NCBI RefSeq assembly: GCF_029360775.1
Contig: NZ_JARKMZ010000007.1
Span: forward strand, 62,001 to 126,000
Length of the DNA: 64,000 nt
Direction: 5' to 3'
Source: Daejeonella sp. H1SJ63
GTDB taxonomy: Bacteria > Bacteroidota > Bacteroidia > Sphingobacteriales > Sphingobacteriaceae
The notes below the pieces were generated by a model, which saw nothing but the letters and a program-made list of their open reading frames with translations, was not told where the DNA came from and made no database searches. A program made the translations under genes and the position numbers. This document shows positions 16,990 through 26,814 of this stretch, piece by piece (the stretch's first letter is position 1; each line of letters starts with the position of its first letter).

Positions 16990-17367
16990 ATGAAAAATCA
17001 GAAAAACGGACAAGGATCATCTACTCCAACCCTGATCAGCAAGGGATGCATGATCCAGGGAAAAATTGAGTCTGAAGTATTCGTCCGGATTGATGGTAAT
17101 ATCAAAGGTGATGTCACTATTGGCGAAGGCCTGATAGTTGGAGAAAACGGCCTTATTGAAGGTAATGTAAATACCCCTGAAATTGTTGTTTATGGTACAG
17201 TGAACGGCATAGTCAAAGCAGACTCAATAGATATTAAAAGTTCGGGAAAAATCACCGGAGAAATTCATACAGGAAGTCTTCAGGTTGAAAAAGGTGCTGT
17301 TTATATCGGCAAAGTGGTCATGGATACCAAACCGCTTATCTTATCAAAGTCCCCTCTGCAGGTATAA
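16990..17367 (+). CDS. bactofilin
   Basis: 125 aa, close to the minimal family length. The beta-helix core spans about residues 15-112 with regular short repeats (GKIESEVFVRIDGNIKGDV, then VVYGTVNGIVKADSI), flanked by brief polar ends; no transmembrane segment. It should polymerise on the cytoplasmic face of the membrane. Directly downstream of the M23 peptidase, with which it probably works. More canonical than the bactofilin at 14214. Confidence 0.92.
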   Translation: MKNQKNGQGSSTPTLISKGCMIQGKIESEVFVRIDGNIKGDVTIGEGLIVGENGLIEGNVNTPEIVVYGTVNGIVKADSIDIKSSGKITGEIHTGSLQVEKGAVYIGKVVMDTKPLILSKSPLQV

Positions 17368-17508
17368 AATCCTATCTGTACTGTTAAAAAAATCCGGCAA
17401 AAAATTTTAACTCATTCTTTTAACAGATATTTACAAAATTGGTTTATCTGCATTTCAATTGCCAATAATTCCTATTTTTAGGCAATTATTTAGATTATAA
17501 CCAAGCCA

Positions 17509-19170
17509 ATGAGAATTAAAACTCTATTTATCACACTTCTTTGCTGCTTCACTCTTTCACTGAATGCTCAGCAGACCAAAACACCGGTAAAAAGCACCGG
17601 CGTTCCTCGTCCCAAACTGGTTGTAGGGATAATGGTAGATCAGATGAGATGGGACTACCTTTACCGTTTTTTTGAACGTTACGGAAATGGCGGATTTAAA
17701 AGAATGCTTCAGGACGGTTTTTCCTGTGAGAACGCATATATTAACTATGTTCCAAGTGTAACCGGTATCGGGCACTCAACCGTTTATACCGGTTCAGTTC
17801 CGGCTATCCATGGTATTACGGGCAATGACTGGATTATTCAGGCTACGGGTAAAAACATGTATTGTACAGAAGATTCATCCGTAAAGACCGTAGGCAGCAG
17901 CACCGAAGATGCCGGAAAAATGTCGCCTAAAAATATGCTGGTAACCAGTATGACCGATGAGCTCAGACTGGCTACAAACTTCAGATCAAAAGTTATTGCA
18001 ATTGCCTCAAAAGACCGCGGAGCCATACTACCCGGCGGGCATACTGCAAATGCTGCATACTGGTACGACGGTAAATCAGGAAACTGGATTACAAGTACCT
18101 ATTATATGAATCAGCTTCCTGCATGGCTCACTAAGTTCAATGAGCAAAAACTGCCTGAAAAATACCTGAAACAAGACTGGAATACACTTTATCCTATAGA
18201 AACCTATATTCAAAGCAGCAAGGACAATGCACCTTATGAAGGAAAATTCCCGGGCACAGAAACACCAACATTCCCGGTTAAAACATCAGAAATGCTTGGT
18301 CGCGGTATGGGATTGTTAACCAGTACCCCATACGGAAGTTCCCTCACACTGGATCTGGCAAAAGCGGCAATAGACAATGAAGAACTTGGTGCAGATGCCA
18401 TTACTGATTTTCTGGCTATCAGCGTCTCTTCACCTGATTATGTTGGTCATCAGTTCGGACCAAATTCAATCGAGGTTGAAGATACCTATTTAAGACTTGA
18501 CCGCGATCTGGCTGCTTTGTTCAACCACCTTGATACCAAAGTTGGAAAAGGAAACTATACCGTATTCCTTACTGCAGATCATGCCGTTCAGCATAATGCA
18601 GGCTTTATGAATGACAATAAAATTCATGCCGGCGTATTCCCCACTTCTGCTGTTTTAAAGGAATTGAATGCAAAGCTTGAATCCGAATTTAAGGTTAAAG
18701 AAATCGCGCTTAGCTTCAGCAACTATGCTGTAAGCCTGAACAATACCGTTATTGCAGCAAACAAGCTGGATGAAAATTTAATTAAAAACAGTGCAATTGA
18801 GTTTCTGAAAAAACAGGAAGGTGTAGCTTTCGTTGTTGATATTGCAAATGCAGGAAGTGCTACAGTTCCTGATATTTACAAAGAAAAGATTATCAATGGA
18901 TATCACCCGGAACGAAGCGGAGTTATACAAATCATACTTGAACCGGCATGGTACTCAGGATCATCAGCCCGTTCAACCGGTGCCACACATGGAACCATGA
19001 ATCCTGCCGACACTCATATTCCAATGGTATTTATGGGCTGGGGTATCAAACAGGGGAAAACCAACAACTCATACAACATGACTGATATTGCTCCAACTAT
19101 CAGTGGTTTGCTGCGCATTCAGGAACCGAATGGCAATATCGGAAAAGCGGTGAATGAAGCATTGAAATAG
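17509..19170 (+). CDS. pafA: PafA-type alkaline phosphatase
   Basis: 553 aa with an N-terminal Sec signal (1-20, cleavage before Gln-Gln). The alkaline phosphatase superfamily residues match the phosphate-irrepressible PafA group: metal Asp44 (VDQMRWDYL), nucleophile Thr85 (VPSVTGIGHSTVYTG), Asn106 (HGITGNDW), and Lys168/Arg170 (ASKDRGAILPGG), equivalent to the K162/R164 pair that marks PafA monoesterases. Periplasmic hydrolysis of phosphate monoesters to give free phosphate. Monocistronic, with a strong terminator at 19208. Confidence 0.93.
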   Translation: MRIKTLFITLLCCFTLSLNAQQTKTPVKSTGVPRPKLVVGIMVDQMRWDYLYRFFERYGNGGFKRMLQDGFSCENAYINYVPSVTGIGHSTVYTGSVPAIHGITGNDWIIQATGKNMYCTEDSSVKTVGSSTEDAGKMSPKNMLVTSMTDELRLATNFRSKVIAIASKDRGAILPGGHTANAAYWYDGKSGNWITSTYYMNQLPAWLTKFNEQKLPEKYLKQDWNTLYPIETYIQSSKDNAPYEGKFPGTETPTFPVKTSEMLGRGMGLLTSTPYGSSLTLDLAKAAIDNEELGADAITDFLAISVSSPDYVGHQFGPNSIEVEDTYLRLDRDLAALFNHLDTKVGKGNYTVFLTADHAVQHNAGFMNDNKIHAGVFPTSAVLKELNAKLESEFKVKEIALSFSNYAVSLNNTVIAANKLDENLIKNSAIEFLKKQEGVAFVVDIANAGSATVPDIYKEKIINGYHPERSGVIQIILEPAWYSGSSARSTGATHGTMNPADTHIPMVFMGWGIKQGKTNNSYNMTDIAPTISGLLRIQEPNGNIGKAVNEALK

Positions 19171-19207
19171 AGACTCTTTTATTATATTCAATTCCGGTTT
19201 CCCGGGC

Positions 19208-19250
19208 AAAATACCCTCACCTTCTATAGGAAGATGAGGGTATTTTATTT
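19208..19250 (+). terminator. terminator after pafA
   Basis: A 17-bp stem with one mismatch (arms 19208-19224 and 19230-19246), a 5-nt loop and a following T-rich stretch. Confidence 0.8.
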
Positions 19251-19340
19251 ATCATAAATCAAATATCTGATTATCTAATAATCTGATGTTGTTTGTTTAT
19301 TAAATTCAGAGTTAATATATTCGATTAATGCCTGGCAAAA

Positions 19341-19928
19341 ATGAACAGCTACAAGTCCCTAAATGATTTTCAATTATTGGAACTTATAAAATCAGGAGAT
19401 GCTAATGCATTCGCTGAAATTTATGAGAGGTATTGGACATTAATCCTCCATCATGCCCTAAAAATGCTGAAGGACAATGATGAAGCAAAAGATCTTGTTC
19501 AGGATGTATTCGTTACACTTTGGATTAAAATTGATCAGATTGACCCCAATACTAATATTGCCGGCTTTCTTTATATATCAACAAGAAACAAAATATTGAA
19601 TCTGATAAGACATAACCAGATTAAGACAGATTATTTATCTTCTTTGGCAAATTTTGTATCTGAACCCAGAAACTCAGCCCTCGAAGAACTGAGTGCAAAA
19701 AATCTGAATTTTGTCATTGAGAAAGAAATCCAGAATCTCCCGGTAAAAATGAGAGAAATTTTTGAACTAAGCAGGAAAAAATTCCTTTCTCATAAAGAAA
19801 TCGCCGATGTACTGGATATATCTGACAAAACTGTTAAAAAACAGATAAACAATGCGATCAGGATTTTAAAATTACGCCTGAATATCTTACCAACATTAAT
19901 CCTGCTTAGCTCTGCGTTACCTTATTAA
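19341..19928 (+). CDS. ECF RNA polymerase sigma factor
   Basis: 195 aa. Sigma region 2 lies at about 20-95 (DNDEAKDLVQDVFVTLWIK), region 4 at about 128-180 (SHKEIADVLDISDKTVKKQ), and a hydrophobic tail (LPTLILLSSALPY) is common in Bacteroidetes ECF factors. It precedes FecR (20043), SusC with STN domain (21341) and SusD (24880), the standard gene order in which the receptor senses its ligand, FecR releases the sigma and the susCD genes are induced. Start chosen at ATG 19341; no better upstream start. Confidence 0.93.
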   Translation: MNSYKSLNDFQLLELIKSGDANAFAEIYERYWTLILHHALKMLKDNDEAKDLVQDVFVTLWIKIDQIDPNTNIAGFLYISTRNKILNLIRHNQIKTDYLSSLANFVSEPRNSALEELSAKNLNFVIEKEIQNLPVKMREIFELSRKKFLSHKEIADVLDISDKTVKKQINNAIRILKLRLNILPTLILLSSALPY

Positions 19929-20042
19929 TGCCTGATACCCCCCAATTAAGCTTATTAAGAATTTCCTTTCAAAAAATAATTTTCAATTCTCTACTACCTG
20001 TTCTGCTCTCAGTTGTTTTAAGTTAAATAACAATTTAATTTA

Positions 20043-21194
20043 ATGACAAAAGAAGAAGTTAAAGAGCTCTTACAACGATATGCTGATGGCAAGTGCAGCC
20101 CACAGGAGAAAGCGATGGTTGAGCATTGGTATCTTTCAGAGTCTTTTAAGCAGAGTTCAGACTTTGATACCAATGATATACAGGAATTAAAATTTGAAAT
20201 TTGGGACAAAATCACTCAGGATAGAAGTTTTAAATCAAATAGTAAAATTAAATCGATTCTGCTTTGGACTGCTTCTGTTGCGGCCGTTTTAATTTTTGTA
20301 TTCAGCCTGTCAGAACCATTTATCTTTAACTCTGCAGATAAGCTCCTTGCCAAAAAGGAGAAGCCCGCAGTTTTTGACAAATCACCCGCAAGAAACAAAG
20401 CTGTATTAACTCTCTCAGATGGCTCTAAAATCATCCTTGACGATGCCAGAAGCGGCTATATAGCTGATCAGCAAGGTATTAAAATCAGCAAATCGCCTGA
20501 CGGCTCGATTATCTATTCTATGCCTGAATCACTTCTTGGCAATAATAATGAGTCTGATGTTGTACCTTATAATTTTATAACAACCCCCAAAGGCGGTAAG
20601 TTCCAGATTATCCTGCCTGACAAATCAAAAATCTGGTTAAACTCTGAATCAACTTTACGATTTCCTGCCAGGTTCATAGGTCAGGAACGAAATGTTGAGC
20701 TTACCGGAGAAGCTTATTTTGAGGTAGCTAAAAACATTAACATGCCTTTTATTGTAAAAACCAAGGATATGAGTGTTTTTGTTACCGGTACAGAGTTCAA
20801 TATTATGGCTTACAGTGAAGACAAATTCACTTCCACAACATTAGTTCAGGGTTCTGTACAGGTTAGCAGTCCATCTCAAAAGATAATTTTAAAACCGGGA
20901 GAGCAGGTTGTTGGCAATCAAACAATCGGATTAAGCAAAAGGGATGCTGACATTGAAGAAACGATTGCCTGGAAAAATGGATTGTTCCAGTTTAATAATA
21001 CAGATATAGCAACTGTGATGAATCAAATCAGTCGCTGGTATGATGTTACTGTAGAATACGAAGGCGATTCTTCCGGAAAGCGTTTCGGGGGTTATATCTC
21101 GCGCGACTCGAAGCTGTCCCAGGTGTTAAAAATGCTTGAACTAAGCGGAGTTAAATGTCGTATAGAAGAAAAGAAAATTATTGTTCTACCTTAA
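20043..21194 (+). CDS. FecR-family anti-sigma factor
   Basis: 383 aa. A cytoplasmic DUF4880-like N-terminus (1-70), a membrane segment at about 76-97, a FecR domain (about 180-280; TPKGGKFQIILPDKSKIWLN, LTGEAYFEVAKN) and a C-terminal DUF4974 domain (FNNTDIATVMNQISRWYDV) that contacts the STN domain of the receptor. Lies between its sigma factor (19341) and SusC (21341), so it should transmit substrate binding at the outer membrane to transcription. Confidence 0.93.
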   Translation: MTKEEVKELLQRYADGKCSPQEKAMVEHWYLSESFKQSSDFDTNDIQELKFEIWDKITQDRSFKSNSKIKSILLWTASVAAVLIFVFSLSEPFIFNSADKLLAKKEKPAVFDKSPARNKAVLTLSDGSKIILDDARSGYIADQQGIKISKSPDGSIIYSMPESLLGNNNESDVVPYNFITTPKGGKFQIILPDKSKIWLNSESTLRFPARFIGQERNVELTGEAYFEVAKNINMPFIVKTKDMSVFVTGTEFNIMAYSEDKFTSTTLVQGSVQVSSPSQKIILKPGEQVVGNQTIGLSKRDADIEETIAWKNGLFQFNNTDIATVMNQISRWYDVTVEYEGDSSGKRFGGYISRDSKLSQVLKMLELSGVKCRIEEKKIIVLP

Positions 21195-21340
21195 AAACTG
21201 CCTATGGATCCATAAAGAATTTACATTCCTAAGGGCCTCAAAAAAAAATCCGGAAACGTTGCACCGTAACCGGACCAGAATATGGGGTCATAAAAACTAC
21301 TGCTAAGTATTATTTCATTAACCATAAACCATGTAAAGTT

Positions 21341-24300
21341 ATGCAAATTACTGCGTTTTGCAAAGCTCAACCTATTTCAAAGATGAACAGGTTATGCTTA
21401 TCACTGATAACGCAACTTAAAAAAGTTATCAGCAAGAGATCTGAATCAACAACAATATCTGAGGATTCAGTCTCAAAACAAGAATACTTATCCTTTGAAA
21501 AGCTAATACTAAATACCAAATACCCCAAAGGAATAGAGCAAATTATTCTCAAAATGAAATTGACTGTAATTATTTTATTTATCGCCTGCCTGCAGGTTAG
21601 TGCATCGGGTTATGCGCAAAAGATTTCAATGTCAAAGAAGAATGTACCAATTGAACAGGTATTTAAGGAAATAAAGAAGCAAACAGGATATTTGTTTTTT
21701 TATAACCAGAATTGGCTCGAAGAGATTAATACAATAAGCATTGATGTCAAAGATGCTTCAATAGAAACAGTACTTGAGATTTGTTTCCTTGACCAGCCTT
21801 TATCCTATTCTATTGTTGACCGAACAATTATTTTATCTAAAAGTAAAAAGCCCGGTCCGGTCACAAAAACTGAAGAATTAATAATAAAGGAGAACCCTCC
21901 CAAAGAAATAAGTGGTGTTGTAACCGATTCTAAAGGTGAAACATTGCCCGGGGTAAGTGTACGAATAAAGGGCACAACCACAGGTACTACAACCGGCATT
22001 AATGGAAGTTACACCATCAATGTCCCTGATGATAATACGGTTCTGGAGTTTTCTTACATAGGTTTCATTGCACAGGTTATTCCTCTAAACGGCAGACAAA
22101 CCCTCAATGTAACACTTACTGAGGCTAATACCGCATTAAATGAGATCGTTGTAACTGCTCTGGGTATTTCAAGAGAGTCGAAATCATTAACCTATGCAGT
22201 TCAAAATATCAAAGGAGATAAATTAAATGAAGCTAAAGAGACTAATTTAATTAATGCACTTCAGGGAAAGGTTGCCGGTGTCACTATTACAAAAGATGCA
22301 ACCGGTCCGGGTGGAGATTCTAAAGTTTTGATTCGTGGAAACCGTTCCATCACAAATAGCAATCAACCTTTATACGTTATAGATGGAGTACCGCTGAGCG
22401 GCAACGTAGGCATGTTAAATTCAGATGAAGTGGAAAGCATGACTATTCTGAAAGGAGCCTCCGCGGCTGCATTATATGGTAGTCAGGGACAGAACGGAGC
22501 AATCATCATTACAACAAAAAGAGGAAAAGCAAATCAAACAACAATTAACTTCATTAGCGGACTTGGTTTAGACCAGGCGGCAGTGCTACCTGAGTTACAG
22601 TACGAATATGGCCAGGGAGATGCCGGTATTTATAACGCAAATTCTGAACGCAGCTGGGGGCCTAAGGCCACAGGACAAGCGGTAACTTTATGGAATGGAA
22701 GTAACGTCCCTTTAGTCGGTCAGTCTGATAATTTAAAAAACTTTTTCAGGACAGCGCAAACACTAAACAATACATTGAGCATTAGCGGTGGTGGCGAAAA
22801 GATGCAAACCTATTTCTCTTATGGTAATACAATGGCTCAGGGTATTTTAACAAACAACGACCTGACCAGACATAATGTTGACCTCAAAACTGACAATACG
22901 ATATCTTCAAAGCTTTCGATATCTACCAAGATGAGCTATATATTTGAGGACGTCGATAATCGCCCTGTTCCCGGTGGCAGTGGTAACTATGTTCTGCCAT
23001 CAATATTTAGTTCACCAACATCGATACCCCTCGATGAAATGAAAAAATATTCATATCAGGACAATACAGGAACTGAAAGACAAAGCTATTGGTTACCCGG
23101 TTCCTCTGTACTTGTGAACCCATACTGGGCATTAAACAGAATTAACTATTACCAGAAACGGGACCGTATTCTTGGCTTAGTTTCTGCAAAGTATGAGTTT
23201 AACAAATGGCTCAACTTGCAGGTACGTGGAAGTATAGATAAAACAATCCAGAACAATACAAGAAAAGTATACGCCGATTCATATTTCAGTCAGGTAGGAT
23301 CAAATTATGATTATGGTACAAATAGAAATCAGGGAATTAATGTCGATGCATTATTATCATTTCAGCGAAACATTGGAAAGAAATTCGATATAACCGGAAA
23401 TCTGGGAGCTTCTTTACAGGAAAGCAAATATGAAAGCATTTCAGGAAGTGCAAATGGTTTGAATAAACCAAATTTCTTCTACATGCACAATGCTAAGTCT
23501 CCATTCTTTACAACTGCCAATGGCAGAACTCCCCGCGTTCAATCTCTTTACGGGACAGCAACTATCGCATATAATAAATACCTCTATTTGGATATAACGG
23601 CCAGAAATGATTGGTCATCAGCACTTCCTGAACAAAGTCAATCTTACTTTTATCCATCAGTAGGTTTATCAGCAATTGTTTCAGATATGATAAAACTGCC
23701 ATCCTGGATTTCATATGGAAAGGCAAGCCTGACAATGGCTAATTCAGGATATGGAGGAACTCAGTATCTGGATCGCAATTACTACTCTGTCGGTATTGGA
23801 GGTGCAATTATAACCCCGAATATTCAGTCGTTGGGTTCATATAAGCCAGAATTAACAACTTCTTATGAAGCCGGATTAGACTGGAAATTCCTGAAAAACC
23901 GCTTAGGTTTAAATTTCACTTACTATAATACACAGACCAAAAATCAGCTCTTATTAATCGGGTTACCTCCGGCTTCATTATTTGACCAGAAATACATTAA
24001 TGCCGGATTAATTCAAAATCATGGAATTGAGCTGGTAGCTAATGTTTCTCCTGTTGCAGGAAAAAATTTCAGATGGGATGCAGCTCTAAATTATTCTAAA
24101 AATATTAACAAGGTTAAGCGACTCACTGAAACAATTAAATCTATTGTAATTGGAGAAGGCGATAACGTCTACCTGATTAAAGTTGACGAAGGCAGCAGCT
24201 ATGGCGACATGTATGTAAGAGGCTGGAAAAAGGATGCACAGGGACGAAATTTGGTAGAGGATGACGGAACTCCAATTTTGACAGACGGCCTGGATCAGTT

Positions 24301-24835
24301 TGTTGGAAATTATAACCCTGATTACATGCTTGGTTTTTCGAATGAATTTTCATTTAAAAACTTCTCTATGAGCTTTTTAATTGACCACAGACAGGGAGGT
24401 GCAGTAATTGGTGGTACTCAGGCACTTATTGATGCTTATGGACATTCAAAGAACTCTCTTTGGGGCCGTGAAGGTGGAATAATTCTGGATGGTTACAGAC
24501 AAGACGGACAAAAAAATGCTCAATCTATTTCTTCGCAGAAATATTTTGGTTTGATTGGAGGCCGGTACCCTTCTGCAGGATTTTACAGTTATTCATCAAC
24601 TAATACCCGTTTACGTGAGTTTACATTAGGCTATGAACTTGGAGATAAATTATTAAGTAAATATCCACTTATAAAAAGTGCAAAATTGTCGCTGGTTGGA
24701 AGAAATCTTTTCTTCTTCAAAAAAGATGCACCAATAGATCCGGAAGTGACCAGAGGGATAAATGGCGGAGGATTAGAGTATGCAGCATTGCCTTCTACCC
24801 GAAATTTTGGCCTTAATCTGAAAGTATCATTTTGA
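21341..24835 (+). CDS. SusC/RagA-family TonB-linked outer-membrane receptor with STN domain
   Basis: 1164 aa from ATG 21341; an internal Met at 21554 (MKLTVIILFIACL) begins the actual signal peptide and may be the true start, giving 1093 aa. Order: signal peptide (72-93), STN/secretin N-domain (about 95-165) for signalling to FecR, CarboxypepD-like domain (about 190-265), a NEIVVTALG TonB-box-like segment, plug (about 285-395) and a 22-strand barrel ending in the C-terminal Phe. It imports a bulky ligand, usually an oligosaccharide, with SusD. The STN domain makes it both transporter and sensor. Ligand unknown; no glycoside hydrolase lies nearby. Confidence 0.93.
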   Translation: MQITAFCKAQPISKMNRLCLSLITQLKKVISKRSESTTISEDSVSKQEYLSFEKLILNTKYPKGIEQIILKMKLTVIILFIACLQVSASGYAQKISMSKKNVPIEQVFKEIKKQTGYLFFYNQNWLEEINTISIDVKDASIETVLEICFLDQPLSYSIVDRTIILSKSKKPGPVTKTEELIIKENPPKEISGVVTDSKGETLPGVSVRIKGTTTGTTTGINGSYTINVPDDNTVLEFSYIGFIAQVIPLNGRQTLNVTLTEANTALNEIVVTALGISRESKSLTYAVQNIKGDKLNEAKETNLINALQGKVAGVTITKDATGPGGDSKVLIRGNRSITNSNQPLYVIDGVPLSGNVGMLNSDEVESMTILKGASAAALYGSQGQNGAIIITTKRGKANQTTINFISGLGLDQAAVLPELQYEYGQGDAGIYNANSERSWGPKATGQAVTLWNGSNVPLVGQSDNLKNFFRTAQTLNNTLSISGGGEKMQTYFSYGNTMAQGILTNNDLTRHNVDLKTDNTISSKLSISTKMSYIFEDVDNRPVPGGSGNYVLPSIFSSPTSIPLDEMKKYSYQDNTGTERQSYWLPGSSVLVNPYWALNRINYYQKRDRILGLVSAKYEFNKWLNLQVRGSIDKTIQNNTRKVYADSYFSQVGSNYDYGTNRNQGINVDALLSFQRNIGKKFDITGNLGASLQESKYESISGSANGLNKPNFFYMHNAKSPFFTTANGRTPRVQSLYGTATIAYNKYLYLDITARNDWSSALPEQSQSYFYPSVGLSAIVSDMIKLPSWISYGKASLTMANSGYGGTQYLDRNYYSVGIGGAIITPNIQSLGSYKPELTTSYEAGLDWKFLKNRLGLNFTYYNTQTKNQLLLIGLPPASLFDQKYINAGLIQNHGIELVANVSPVAGKNFRWDAALNYSKNINKVKRLTETIKSIVIGEGDNVYLIKVDEGSSYGDMYVRGWKKDAQGRNLVEDDGTPILTDGLDQFVGNYNPDYMLGFSNEFSFKNFSMSFLIDHRQGGAVIGGTQALIDAYGHSKNSLWGREGGIILDGYRQDGQKNAQSISSQKYFGLIGGRYPSAGFYSYSSTNTRLREFTLGYELGDKLLSKYPLIKSAKLSLVGRNLFFFKKDAPIDPEVTRGINGGGLEYAALPSTRNFGLNLKVSF

Positions 24836-24879
24836 TATCAGACTCTTTTTTTGATAAAAAATTATTAAAAACGCACGAA

Positions 24880-26439
24880 ATGAAACATCAAATATTAAAT
24901 AATATTAGAGTATACCTTTATTTGGGTATAGCAATTCTGGCTATTAGCTCAGGATGCACAAAAAACTACTCGGAATTAAATACTGACCCAACCCGATTAA
25001 CAACGTTAAACTCGGGAGACGTAAAGGGTCTATTTACTAATGCAGAATATATGGCTATGTATTCCGGAAGGTCATCTGCAGAATATCAATATGCACAGGG
25101 CTTCTTTGCTGATTTATTTGCTCAATATTCAGCAATTACTGCAACATTTGACCCCACCGACAGATACAATATTGCCCAGGAGTGGATTCAGGAGCAATGG
25201 ATTGCAACTTATACTAAATCCTTACCTCCGCTTATGTCTATTTTAAAGGAAACAAAAACTCCTGAGACCAAAGCGCTCAATTCCATTGCAAGAATCTGGA
25301 AAGTATTCGTAATGCACCGTGCAACAGATTATTATGGCCCGATCCCTTACTCAAAAATCGGATCAGACAGTACTGCAATATCTTATGATTCCCAGAAAAG
25401 TATTTATATGGATCTTTTTAAGGAGCTAAAGGAAGCTACTGATGTACTTAATGCTAATATTTCACAGCCTTCTTATGGAGATAAGGATGTTATTTTCAAT
25501 GGAGATAACAGAAAATGGGTAAAATTTGCTAATACACTGCGCTTAAGATTAGCATTAAGAATTTCTGACGTAGAACCGGCAATGGCAAAGGTGGAAGCTG
25601 AAGCTGCTGTAGCAGGTGGAACCATGACTGAATTAAGCGATGATGCATATCTGAAAGTTGGCGGTGTAAACTATAACGGATATAACAGACAGTCAGGATG
25701 GAACGAGTTCAGAATGAGTTCAACGATGGAGAGTATTTTAGGAGGCTACGATGATCCCAGACTTAGTAAATTTTGGGCTCCGTCTGTTAATACAGGTAAA
25801 TATGCAGGAGTAAGAAATGGAATGAATGTCGCAGAAATTGTAGCCCCTGCTAATGATCCGGATAATACATCAGGTCCAAGCGCCGCGCTGCTTCCGTCGA
25901 GCATGTTCAAAACACCTTCAACTGTAATGTATACTGCAGAAGCATATTTTCTTCGTGCTGAAGGTGCATTAAACGGATGGAATATGGGAGGAACTGCCAA
26001 AACATTTTATGAAAAAGGAATAGAAATGTCTCTTAAGACATGGGGGATTTCTGATGATGCGCTTATCAATGATTACATAAACAGAACAGCCTTACCTAAG
26101 GCTCCGGGTGGATATTTTAATACTCCGGCCTTAACTGACATCCCGGTTAAATTTGCCTCCGATACTGAAAAACAGCGTGAGCAGATTCTTACTCAGAAAT
26201 GGATCGCATTATTTCCGGAAGGTCATGAGGCCTGGGCTTCTATCCGGCGCTCCGGCTATCCAAAGCTATATCCACTAATCCATTCAGATAACCCTGATGT
26301 ACCTGCTACCATGGTTATTCGCAGAATACCATTCTTAAACTATGACAGAGACAGAAATGGTGCTGCAGTAAAAGCTGCTGAGGCTTTATTAGGCGGCCCT
26401 GACAATGCCAGCACAAGACTTTGGTGGGATGTGAAATAA
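24880..26439 (+). CDS. SusD/RagB-like outer-membrane lipoprotein (SusD-like 2)
   Basis: 519 aa from ATG 24880; an in-frame ATG at 24832 overlapping the SusC stop is less likely because it would put 16 polar residues ahead of the signal. Lipobox LAISSGC places lipid on Cys26, followed by CTKNYSELNTDPTRL, the typical N-terminus of the SusD-like 2 group; TPR-like helices follow (WKVFVMHRATDYYGPIPYS). It is the surface lid that captures ligand for SusC. A perfect 17-bp hairpin after the gene (26486) closes the sus transcription unit. Confidence 0.93.
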   Translation: MKHQILNNIRVYLYLGIAILAISSGCTKNYSELNTDPTRLTTLNSGDVKGLFTNAEYMAMYSGRSSAEYQYAQGFFADLFAQYSAITATFDPTDRYNIAQEWIQEQWIATYTKSLPPLMSILKETKTPETKALNSIARIWKVFVMHRATDYYGPIPYSKIGSDSTAISYDSQKSIYMDLFKELKEATDVLNANISQPSYGDKDVIFNGDNRKWVKFANTLRLRLALRISDVEPAMAKVEAEAAVAGGTMTELSDDAYLKVGGVNYNGYNRQSGWNEFRMSSTMESILGGYDDPRLSKFWAPSVNTGKYAGVRNGMNVAEIVAPANDPDNTSGPSAALLPSSMFKTPSTVMYTAEAYFLRAEGALNGWNMGGTAKTFYEKGIEMSLKTWGISDDALINDYINRTALPKAPGGYFNTPALTDIPVKFASDTEKQREQILTQKWIALFPEGHEAWASIRRSGYPKLYPLIHSDNPDVPATMVIRRIPFLNYDRDRNGAAVKAAEALLGGPDNASTRLWWDVK

Positions 26440-26485
26440 TTTCAAAGTCAGAAATTTATTACAGAAAGAGCCTAAACAAACAATC

Positions 26486-26535
26486 AATATTTCTATCCTG
26501 AGCAACTATAGATAATTACTCAGGATAGAAATATT
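26486..26535 (+). terminator. hairpin closing the susCD unit
   Basis: Perfect 17-bp arms (26486-26502 and 26519-26535) with a 16-nt loop, starting 47 nt after the SusD stop. There is no strong T-run, so it may act as an mRNA 3' stabiliser as well. Confidence 0.55.
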
Positions 26536-26704
26536 CAATTGCTATAAACATATCCGGCAATTGAACAACTGGTTCCGGATAATAGTATTGAATAAAACGA
26601 TTTTTTCGGTACTTATAAAATGTGTTATAGTGTATTTCAGTTAATCTATTGATACTTAATCTGGCAAAATATACTCCCAGAATTAATTATTTTTAAAATA
26701 AAAA

Positions 26705-26814
26705 ATGAACCCAACATGATTAAAATAATCATTAAGCACACAGGGCAATGATTATTTTAATCATCAAAGGCTCCATCCCGCACGTGCGGGATTAAAACCA
26801 AGAAAAATAATCTG
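26705..26814 (+). repeat. leader repeat, copy 1 (degenerate)
   Basis: Begins ATGAACCCAACATGATT and ends with an A-rich flank (AAAACCAAGAAAAATAA) running into the ATG at 26815. Both ends match copies 2 and 3 at 36915 and 60444. The interior differs: an 18-bp AT-rich inverted repeat and a CCCGCACGTGCGGG palindrome replace the GC-rich CCTGCC palindromes of the other copies. Confidence 0.5.

Larger units (their letters stand above)
26440..26814. other. 375-nt intergenic region with hairpin and repeat element
   Basis: No gene seen. It holds the hairpin at 26486-26535, AT-rich DNA, and a degenerate copy of the leader repeat (26705-26814), which contains a perfect 18-bp inverted repeat (26716-26733 with 26747-26764) and a TCCCGCACGTGCGGGA palindrome at about 26775-26790. 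Confidence 0.7.

Noticed and set aside
20043-21194. Possible frameshift in the FecR gene
   Set aside because: All domains are in one uninterrupted frame of normal length.
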